Shown: positions 1 to 5,345 of the stretch, piece by piece
Layout of the letters: every line of letters begins with the position of its first letter
Position numbering within the stretch: position 1 is the first letter of the stretch
Assembly: GCA_023437865.1 (NCBI GenBank)
Contig: JAEZFE010000478.1
Span: 1 to 5,544 of the forward strand
DNA length: 5,544 nucleotides
Direction of reading: 5' to 3'
Source of the DNA: Pseudomonadota bacterium
GTDB taxonomy: Bacteria > Pseudomonadota > Alphaproteobacteria > Rhodospirillales > Magnetospirillaceae
The notes under the pieces: model-generated
Seen by the model: only the letters and a program-made list of their open reading frames with translations
The model's database searches: none
What the model was told of the DNA's origin: nothing
Position numbers and translations under genes: made by a program

Positions 1-1688
1 CCGCCGCCCTGATGGTCTCGATGGGTCTGGCCGCGCCTGCGTTAGCCAAGGACGAGCTGGTGATCGGCATCAACCAGTTCCCGGCGACCTTCCACCCCAA
101 TATCGAATCCATGCTGGCCAAGACCTACATCTTGGATATGGCCATGCGTCCGTTCACCGCCTACGACGCCGAGTGGAAACTGGTCTGCATGCTGTGCGAG
201 ACCCTGCCGACCCTGGAGAACGGGCTGGCGAAACCGGAGAAATACAATGGGGTCGGCCAGGGGGTGGCGCTGACCTACACCATCAAAGCTGACGCCAAAT
301 GGGCCGACGGCACGCCGGTGACCACCGAGGACGTGCTGTTCACCGTTGATGCCGGCCGCCACCCGCTGTCGGGGGTGTCGAATTCCGAACTGTACCGTCG
401 CATCCTCAAGGTGGAGGTGAAGGACAAGAAAACCTTCGTCCTCCACATGGACCGGCTGACCTTCGATTATAACGCCATCAACGATTTGCGGCTGGTGCCC
501 GCCCATATCGAACGCCCGCGCTTCGAAAAGCCGCCGGAGTACCGCAACCGCACCGCCTTCGACCAGGACACCGCCAATCCGGGGCTCTACAATGGCCCTT
601 ACCGCATCGCCCAGGTGGTCCAAGGCAGCCACGTGGTGCTGGAGCCCAACACCCATTGGGCCGGGGCCAAGCCCGCTTTCAACCGCATCGTGGTCAAGAC
701 CATCGAGAACACCGCCGCCCTGGAAGCCAACATGCTGTCGGGCGGCGTCGACATGATCGCCGGCGAACTGGGCCTGCCGCTCGATCAGGCGATCGCGTTT
801 GAGAAGCGCAATGGCAAGCGCTTCAACGTGGCCTACAAACCGGGCCTGGTCTACGAGCACATCGACATCAACCTGTCCTCGCCCATCATGGCCGACAAAC
901 GGGTGCGCCAGGCGCTGCTGATGGCGCTGGACCGCGAGGCGGTCAACAAGCAGCTGTTCGATGGCCGCCAGCCGGTCGCCGCCACCTCGGTCAATCCGCT
1001 GGACGGAGTGCATGCCGACGACGTCAAGCGCTACAAATACGAGCCCGCGCGCGCCGGCCAGTTGCTGGACGAAGCCGGCTGGAAGATGAGCGGCGGCGTG
1101 CGCCGCAACGCCCAGGGCGAACCGCTGGCGCTGGAATTGGGCACCACCTCCGGCAACCGCTCGCGCGAGCTGGTGGCCCAGGTGCTGCAAGCCCAGTGGA
1201 AGAAAGTGGGCGCCGACGTGCGCCTGCGCACCGAACCCCCGCGCGTGTTCTTCGGCGAAAGCGTCACCAAGCGCAAGTTCCCGCACATGGCGCTGTTCGC
1301 CTGGTATTCGGCCCCCGAGAGCGTGCCGCGCACCACCCTGCACTCCAGCCAGATCCCATCAGAAAAGAACAATTGGTCGGGCCAGAATTACCCCGGCTAT
1401 TCCAATCCACGCATGGACGAGCTGATCGACGCCATCGAGGTCGAGCTGGACCGGCCCAAGCGCGTCGCCCTGTGGCGCGAGCTGCAGCAGCTTTATGCCG
1501 AGGAACTGCCGGCCCTGCCGCTGTTCTTCCGCGCCGACGCCTTCATCCTGCCGCATGCGTTGAAGGGGCTGGAGCCCACCGGCCATCAGGACCCGAGCAC
1601 CTTGTGGATCGAGCACTGGCGCTGGGACGACCAGGCCGCGCCAAATCCGGCCCAGACCAAGAACGGGAAAGCCAAGGGCCGGTCGTGA
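1..1688 (+). CDS. ABC transporter periplasmic substrate-binding protein, family 5 (peptide/nickel type), 5' end cut
   Basis: This is the extracytoplasmic solute-binding subunit of a Dpp/Opp-type importer, which captures a substrate such as an oligopeptide in the periplasm and hands it to the permeases encoded just downstream. The first full codon in frame is at 3. The ATG at 12 leaves only a 12-residue stub ending in APALA, the last part of a signal peptide with an AxA cleavage site, so the real start lies left of the window. Numbering from the ATG at 12, the family hallmark WADGTPVTTEDVLF is at 97-110, DKRVRQALLMALDREAV at 295-311 and GYSNPRMDELID near 462-473. The visible length of about 560 residues suits the family. 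The only two cysteines form CMLC at 59-62. The C-terminus ends in a hydrophilic tail rich in Lys, Asn and Gln. The stop overlaps the GTG of the next gene. The family is clear; the substrate cannot be read from the sequence. Confidence 0.93.
   Translation, partial: AALMVSMGLAAPALAKDELVIGINQFPATFHPNIESMLAKTYILDMAMRPFTAYDAEWKLVCMLCETLPTLENGLAKPEKYNGVGQGVALTYTIKADAKWADGTPVTTEDVLFTVDAGRHPLSGVSNSELYRRILKVEVKDKKTFVLHMDRLTFDYNAINDLRLVPAHIERPRFEKPPEYRNRTAFDQDTANPGLYNGPYRIAQVVQGSHVVLEPNTHWAGAKPAFNRIVVKTIENTAALEANMLSGGVDMIAGELGLPLDQAIAFEKRNGKRFNVAYKPGLVYEHIDINLSSPIMADKRVRQALLMALDREAVNKQLFDGRQPVAATSVNPLDGVHADDVKRYKYEPARAGQLLDEAGWKMSGGVRRNAQGEPLALELGTTSGNRSRELVAQVLQAQWKKVGADVRLRTEPPRVFFGESVTKRKFPHMALFAWYSAPESVPRTTLHSSQIPSEKNNWSGQNYPGYSNPRMDELIDAIEVELDRPKRVALWRELQQLYAEELPALPLFFRADAFILPHALKGLEPTGHQDPSTLWIEHWRWDDQAAPNPAQTKNGKAKGRS
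1674..1678 (+). promoter_or_regulatory. Ribosome binding site deciding the GTG start of the DppB-like gene
   Basis: AAGGG inside the end of the binding-protein gene lies 6 bases before GTG 1685. Together with the GTGA stop/start overlap it supports this unusual start codon and coupled translation. Confidence 0.6.
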
Positions 1689-2641
1689 TCCATCACGTCC
1701 TAACCCGCGCCGTTCAGTCGGCCATCGTTCTGCTGGTGATGTCGTTCGTGGTCTACGGCCTGATGGGGCTGATGCCGGGCGACCCTATCGACCTGATGAT
1801 CGCCTCCGACCCGCACCTGACCGCCGAGGATGCCCTGCGGCTGAAGGCGCTGTACGGGCTCGACCAGCCGTGGACTGAGCGCTATGTGCGCTGGCTGGGC
1901 CAGGTCATGCAGGGCGAGCTGGGCTATTCGCGGCTTTACGCCAAGCCGGTGCTTGATGCCATGCTGCCGGCGCTCGCCAACACAGCGCTGCTGATGCTCG
2001 CCGCCCTCGTGCTGGCGCTGGCGGTGGCCATTCCGTTGGGCATCGCCGCCTCGCTGCGCCCGGGGTCAGTGTTCGACCACGCCGTTAATCTGTTCGCCTT
2101 CGCCTCGGTCTCACTGCCGACCTTCTGGCTCGGCTTGATGCTGATCGTGCTGTTCGCCGTCGAACTGGGCTGGCTGCCCGCCTCGGGCATGCAGGAGGTC
2201 AGCGGCGGCGGGGGCCTGCTGGACCGCGCCCGCCACATGATCCTGCCGACGTTGACGCTGGGCATCGCCGGCATGGGCCAATATGTGCGCCACATGCGCG
2301 CCGCCATGCTGGGCGAGGCCCACCACGATTACGTCCGCACCGCGCGCGCCAAGGGCTGCGGGCCGGGCCGGGTGGTGGTGCAGCACCAGTTGCGTAACGC
2401 GTTGATCCCGGTCACCACCATCCTGGCTCTGGAAGTCGGCGGCCTATTTTCGGGTGCCCTGATCACCGAGACGGTGTTCGCGTGGCCGGGCATGGGCCGG
2501 CTGATCTATGAAGCGGTCATGGGCAACGACTTTAATCTCGCTCTCGTCGGCTTGCTGCTCGCTACCGCCATGACTCTGCTCGGCTCGATCCTGGCCGACC
2601 TGGCCTACGCGACGCTGGACCGCCGGGTGAGCTACAAATGA
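1685..2641 (+). CDS. ABC transporter permease, DppB/OppB type
   Basis: This is one of the two inner-membrane channel subunits of the importer. The chosen start is GTG at 1685. It overlaps the stop of the binding-protein gene (GTGA), has an AAGGG ribosome site 6 bases upstream, and gives the N-terminus usual for DppB: a short basic stretch, a first membrane helix at about 11-30, then the family motif LMPGDP at 29-34. The open frame continues further upstream, but only as a shadow of the previous gene. The protein is 318 residues, normal for the family. Further hydrophobic segments lie at about 98-122, 136-160, 186-203, 247-262 and 284-306. The cytoplasmic EAA-type loop that docks on the ATPase is at about 216-243, with YVRTARAKG and RNALIPV. 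TETVFAWPGMGRL at 261-273 is also typical. It is translationally coupled on both sides. Confidence 0.95.
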   Translation: MIHHVLTRAVQSAIVLLVMSFVVYGLMGLMPGDPIDLMIASDPHLTAEDALRLKALYGLDQPWTERYVRWLGQVMQGELGYSRLYAKPVLDAMLPALANTALLMLAALVLALAVAIPLGIAASLRPGSVFDHAVNLFAFASVSLPTFWLGLMLIVLFAVELGWLPASGMQEVSGGGGLLDRARHMILPTLTLGIAGMGQYVRHMRAAMLGEAHHDYVRTARAKGCGPGRVVVQHQLRNALIPVTTILALEVGGLFSGALITETVFAWPGMGRLIYEAVMGNDFNLALVGLLLATAMTLLGSILADLAYATLDRRVSYK

Positions 2642-3528
2642 ACCCGCAATCCCCCGCCGCCCGCGCCCTGCGCCTGCTCAGGCGCGACCGCCCGGCCCTG
2701 TTCGGATTGACGGTGCTGGTGCTGATGGCCGTCGGATCGCTGCTGGCGCCGTGGATCGCCCCCGACCCGGAAGCGCTGGACCTGTCGTCCATCCACGCGC
2801 CGCCGTCGTGGGAGCATTGGCTGGGCGGCGACGAATTGGGCCGTGATGTGCTGGCCCGCCTGCTCAACGGCGCCCGCGTCTCGCTGGCGGTGGCCGGCGC
2901 CACTGCGCTGCTGGCCGCCCTGATCGGCACCGGGTTTGGCCTGCTGGCGGGCTATTACGGCGGCAAGCTCGACGCGCTGCTGATGCGCTTCACCGACGGC
3001 GTCATGGCGCTACCCCTGCTGCCGCTGTTGATTGTGCTGGCCGCCATCGACCCGGCCAAGCTGGGCATTCCGGCCGATGTGCTCAGCTCGGAAGGCTTCG
3101 CCATCGGCCGGATCGTGCTGATCATCGGCGCGGGGGGCGGGACCACGGGGGCCCGCCTGGTGCGCGCCCAAACCCTGTCGGACAAGGCGCGCGACTATGT
3201 GCGCGCCGCCACCGCCATCGGCGCGCGCCCCCACCGCATCATGCGCCGCCACATCCTGCCCAACGTGGCCTCCCCCATCGTGGTGGCGACCACCCTGTCG
3301 GTGGGCAACATCATCCTGATCGAGAGCGCGCTGAGCTTCCTCGGCCTCGGCATCCGCCCGCCGCTGGCCTCGTGGGGCAACATGCTGACGGGTGCCATGA
3401 ACGTGGTGTGGAGCGAACCCGCCCAGGCGCTGTGGCCCGGCCTCGCCATCTTCCTGACGGTGCTGGCGTTCAACCTGGTGGGCGACGGATTGCAGCGCGC
3501 CCTCGACCCGCGCGGCGAGGAGAATTAG
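2638..3528 (+). CDS. ABC transporter permease, DppC/OppC type
   Basis: This is the second inner-membrane channel subunit and should pair with the DppB-like protein. Its ATG overlaps the upstream stop (ATGA), and GGGTGAG sits 6 bases ahead as a ribosome site. The 296-residue length is typical. The N-terminal cytoplasmic stretch is basic, a first helix lies at about 20-41, and the DppC signature HWLGGDELGRDVLARLLNGA is at 60-79. Later helices lie at about 82-106, 121-137, 155-170, 211-229 and 264-283. The EAA-type loop at 187-214 (YVRAATAIGA, then HILPNVASPIVV) contacts the ATPase. ESALSFLGLGIRPP at 229-242 is a strong family motif. One oddity is the glycine-rich GAGGGTTGARLVRA at 164-177, where relatives usually carry a tryptophan-containing segment before ARLVRA. 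No ATPase gene follows; the stop overlaps the stop of a convergent gene. Confidence 0.95.
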   Translation: MNPQSPAARALRLLRRDRPALFGLTVLVLMAVGSLLAPWIAPDPEALDLSSIHAPPSWEHWLGGDELGRDVLARLLNGARVSLAVAGATALLAALIGTGFGLLAGYYGGKLDALLMRFTDGVMALPLLPLLIVLAAIDPAKLGIPADVLSSEGFAIGRIVLIIGAGGGTTGARLVRAQTLSDKARDYVRAATAIGARPHRIMRRHILPNVASPIVVATTLSVGNIILIESALSFLGLGIRPPLASWGNMLTGAMNVVWSEPAQALWPGLAIFLTVLAFNLVGDGLQRALDPRGEEN

Positions 3529-3929
3529 CGCAGGATATCCTTCACGAGATCGACGATCACCCCCGTCGCCAGATCGACCAGGGCGACGTCGGAGCCGATC
3601 ATCCGGTAGTCGTAGCCGGGGCGCATGGGCAGCTGAGTGTGTAGACCACCGGGCATCTTCTTAGCGATGCCGGGCGGCAGGGGCTTGCCGCGCGCCACCT
3701 TCTTGCGGATACCGGGCGGCAGATTGTCGCCGCCGACCATGCCGGGATGGGCCTGGGCGTAGTCGCGGATCAGCGCACGGGTGGCCGAGTCGATGATCAC
3801 TTGGCCAAGGTCGCGCTCGGAGCTTCCGCGCTCGTACCCGCCGTCCTGGCGGTGGTGCTTGGGATCGGCGAGCGTTGGGCCGGCAAGCAGGGCAAGAGCG
3901 AGGGTGGCGGCGGCGGTGCGCTTCAGCAT
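3525..3929 (-). CDS. CigR-like small secreted protein (RcnB/CigR-type)
   Basis: The product is a 134-residue protein with a clear Sec signal peptide at 1-21 (MLKRT, then an Ala/Leu core, ending TLA before DPK), so it is probably periplasmic. Residues 23-45 are charged and hydrophilic. The core is an imperfect tandem 14-residue repeat, LPPGIRKKVARGKP at 70-83 and LPPGIAKKMPGGLH at 84-97. The C-terminus, YDYRMIGSDVALVDLATGV at 106-124 followed by another short Val/Ile-rich stretch, completes the pattern I associate with the family named after Salmonella CigR, an anti-virulence regulator. It also resembles the small periplasmic RcnB-like fold. The biochemical function is unknown, and a link to virulence should not be assumed here. 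The start is well supported: a perfect AGGAGG lies 5 bases ahead. The gene is convergent with the permease operon and divergent from the DUF2491 gene, with which it shares a 94-base control region. Confidence 0.82.
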   Translation of the reverse strand: MLKRTAAATLALALLAGPTLADPKHHRQDGGYERGSSERDLGQVIIDSATRALIRDYAQAHPGMVGGDNLPPGIRKKVARGKPLPPGIAKKMPGGLHTQLPMRPGYDYRMIGSDVALVDLATGVIVDLVKDILR

Positions 3930-3934
3930 CGGGT

Positions 3935-3940
3935 CCTCCT
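3935..3940 (-). promoter_or_regulatory. Ribosome binding site of the CigR-like gene
   Basis: On the minus strand this reads AGGAGG, a perfect Shine-Dalgarno core, 5 bases before the ATG at 3929. It fixes the start of the CigR-like gene and suggests efficient translation. Confidence 0.85.
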
Positions 3941-3958
3941 GACCAATTTGCGCACAGT

Positions 3959-3974
3959 ATACCCCTGCGGGTAT
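3959..3974. promoter_or_regulatory. Perfect inverted repeat, candidate CsoR/RcnR/FrmR-type operator
   Basis: The sequence is ATACCC-CTGC-GGGTAT, two perfect 6-base arms around 4 bases. It lies in the divergent control region, 29 bases from the CigR-like start and 49 bases from the DUF2491 start. The pattern of an A/T-rich edge, a C run, a G run and an A/T-rich edge is typical of operators bound by the CsoR/RcnR/FrmR family of metal, persulfide or formaldehyde sensors. The regulator is not encoded in this window, so the assignment rests on resemblance. Confidence 0.55.
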
Positions 3975-3975
3975 G
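3966..3975 (+). repeat. Direct repeat TGCGGGTATG, copy 1 (inside the palindrome)
   Basis: Ten bases identical to 4017-4026, 51 bases downstream. This copy contains the right arm of the inverted repeat. Confidence 0.5.
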
Positions 3976-4016
3976 GCAAGAAGAAGGCTGTAAACCTGCG
4001 AGGCGCCGCCCAGCTA

Positions 4017-4026
4017 TGCGGGTATG
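4017..4026 (+). repeat. Direct repeat TGCGGGTATG, copy 2 (covers the DUF2491 start codon)
   Basis: Identical to 3966-3975. Its last three bases are the start codon of the DUF2491 gene, and it carries one palindrome arm (GGGTAT) without the partner arm. It could be a lone half-site or chance. Confidence 0.4.
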
Positions 4027-5337
4027 AACAGCAGGCCGAAGCCGAGGGTGGCGGTGGCCGCCCTTCTGTCCCTTGTGCTCGCGGTTCCGCCTGCCCTCAC
4101 CCTTCTGACCCCCGACGAGGCCCTGGCACGCGCCAGGTCGAGCGGCGGCTATTCGCGTCCGGCCGTCCGCACGCCCAGCGTCAGCCGGGCGCCACGCGGC
4201 GGTGCCGACCTGGACGTGTCACGGCGCGGCTCGGCCGAGGCGTTGCAGCGTTACCGGGCGCAGAGCGAGCCCATGTACACCCGCCGCCCCAGCGCCGCCC
4301 CGCCCGCCGAGCGGGAAAGCCGGCGCGGCTATGCGCCGGTGCCGTCCTATGGCGGTGGCGGCCTCGGCGGGCTGGGCAACGCCATGCTGATGTGGTTCCT
4401 GCTCGACAGCCTGAACCGGCCCGCTAACGCCCAGTACTTTCATGACCATCAAGACGACCCGGCTTACCGCGCTTGGCGGCAGGAGGCCGACAGCCGCGCC
4501 CAGGCCGACCCCGAATTGCGGGCCAAGCTCCAGGAGCTTGACGGCCAGTTGGCCCAGCGCCAAGGCCAGCCGCGCAATCCCGCCGCCCAGCCGCCCCAAC
4601 CCGAGAGCGGTGGCGGCGGCACGTTCCTGGTGGTGGCGCTGCTGGGAGGTGTGCTGGTGGTTTTGTGGTTCGCACGGCGCCGACGCGCCGAAAGCGGCGC
4701 GCTCGACCTCGCCAAGGGCATGGCGCGGCAGAAGATGGGGCTGGAGCCTGACCGTGCCTCGCCCTACCGCCTGGGCATGACGCTGACGCTCGATCCGGCA
4801 CCGTTCATCCTTGCCGGCTCGGCCATCAAGGCGCACCCGCCCGCCGGCACCACCGGCAGCGTCACCGCATTGGGGCGGCTGGAGGGCGCGGCGATTCTCG
4901 ACCGTTTGTACCTGACAGAGGGGTTCTTCCAGCTTCACCGGGTCGGCGGCCAGGTGGACGAATGCCGCTGGTTCAGCCCGCTGGACCAGATCACCCCGGC
5001 GGACGAGCAGGAATGGGCGTTCTGGTTGGACCGGGCCGAAGGAATGCTGGGCTGGCCCACCTTCGAAACCAAGGACGGCACGCTCTACGACCGCGCCTGG
5101 ATGCCCGGCAGCCATCGCATCGAGCCGCATGCCTTCACCGAGCGGGTGACCGAGGTGACCGGGACCACATCGCGCCGGCTGTCGGTGATGCTGTACGCCG
5201 CTTCCACCGGGGCGGCGCCGCCTGCGCCCGAAACCGAATACATCCTGGTCGCCGCGGTCGAGGATACCGGGCGGGCCTGGATCGAAATCCATGCCGGCAT
5301 CGACATCAATGCCGCCGGCCTGTCCCTTCCCACATGA
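4024..5337 (+). CDS. Membrane-anchored DUF2491 (YjfK-like) protein
   Basis: The product is a 437-residue protein of unknown biochemical function. Residues 1-36 look like a signal sequence (basic NSRPKPR, hydrophobic 9-28, ALARA). Residues 37-110 are low-complexity, rich in Arg, Ser, Pro and Gly. Residues 111-129 are a Gly-rich then hydrophobic stretch, and 140-180 are charged, probably helical. GGGG precedes a strong membrane helix at 200-217, followed by ARRRR, which places the C-terminal part in the cytoplasm. Residues of about 225-437 match my memory of DUF2491, the family of E. coli YjfK: YRLGMTLTLDP at 248-258, a run of beta-strand-like segments, and a Trp- and acid-rich middle (DEQEWAFWLDRAEGMLGWP). 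YjfK is about half this length, so the N-terminal exported region and anchor are extra. ATG 4024 has no good ribosome site; GTG 4054, with GAGG 6 bases ahead, is an alternative but loses the basic N-terminus. A DUF350 gene follows and supports the family call. Confidence 0.8.
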   Translation: MNSRPKPRVAVAALLSLVLAVPPALTLLTPDEALARARSSGGYSRPAVRTPSVSRAPRGGADLDVSRRGSAEALQRYRAQSEPMYTRRPSAAPPAERESRRGYAPVPSYGGGGLGGLGNAMLMWFLLDSLNRPANAQYFHDHQDDPAYRAWRQEADSRAQADPELRAKLQELDGQLAQRQGQPRNPAAQPPQPESGGGGTFLVVALLGGVLVVLWFARRRRAESGALDLAKGMARQKMGLEPDRASPYRLGMTLTLDPAPFILAGSAIKAHPPAGTTGSVTALGRLEGAAILDRLYLTEGFFQLHRVGGQVDECRWFSPLDQITPADEQEWAFWLDRAEGMLGWPTFETKDGTLYDRAWMPGSHRIEPHAFTERVTEVTGTTSRRLSVMLYAASTGAAPPAPETEYILVAAVEDTGRAWIEIHAGIDINAAGLSLPT

Positions 5338-5339
5338 GG
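5336..5339 (+). promoter_or_regulatory. Ribosome binding site of the DUF350 gene
   Basis: GAGG overlaps the DUF2491 stop codon and lies 6 bases ahead of ATG 5346. This spacing favours 5346 over the ATG at 5342, whose frame gives no membrane protein. Confidence 0.6.
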
Positions 5340-5345
5340 TGATGC

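Larger units (their letters stand above)
3948..3977 (+). promoter_or_regulatory. Candidate promoter for the DUF2491-DUF350 operon
   Basis: TTGCGC (3948-3953) and TATGGC (3972-3977), 18 bases apart, could serve as -35 and -10 elements on the plus strand. Transcription would then begin near 3984, about 40 bases before the ATG at 4024. The inverted repeat fills most of the spacer and touches the -10, mirroring the minus-strand promoter. Both elements are imperfect matches, so the call is tentative. Confidence 0.3.
3956..3985 (-). promoter_or_regulatory. Candidate promoter for the CigR-like gene
   Basis: On the minus strand TTCTTC (3985-3980) and TATACT (3961-3956) are separated by 18 bases and could act as -35 and -10 elements. 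Transcription would start near 3949, giving a leader of about 20 bases that contains the AGGAGG. The -10 is good and the -35 is weak. The inverted repeat at 3959-3974 overlaps the -10 and part of the spacer, so a bound protein would be expected to repress. This comes from reading by eye, without a scored model. Confidence 0.4.

Noticed and set aside
42..1343. Long minus-strand open frame (433 codons) opposite the binding-protein gene
   Set aside because: It is a GC-rich shadow of a clear family 5 binding protein. Its translation is rich in Gly, His, Gln and Val repeats with no recognisable domain.
1196..1684. Upstream extension of the DppB-like frame
   Set aside because: It is open only because stop codons are rare in this GC content. 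The Arg/Ala-rich translation lies within the binding-protein gene, and the GTG at 1685 gives the normal family N-terminus.
3564..3588. Hairpin CGTCGCC/GGCGACG as a terminator for the permease operon
   Set aside because: The 7-base stem has an 11-base loop and no T run, and it lies inside the CigR-like coding sequence, so it is more likely chance in GC-rich DNA.
3974..3979. TTGCCA on the minus strand as the -35 of the CigR-like promoter
   Set aside because: Only 12 bases separate it from TATACT, too short for a normal sigma-70 promoter; TTCTTC at 18 bases fits better.
3747..4427. Plus-strand open frame crossing the CigR-like gene and the control region
   Set aside because: Low-complexity translation that crosses two supported genes and the regulatory palindrome; no domain seen.
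4219..5292. Long minus-strand open frame (357 codons) opposite the DUF2491 gene
   Set aside because: Biased composition with no domain. The plus strand has a coherent signal, membrane helix and DUF2491 pattern and a matching neighbour.
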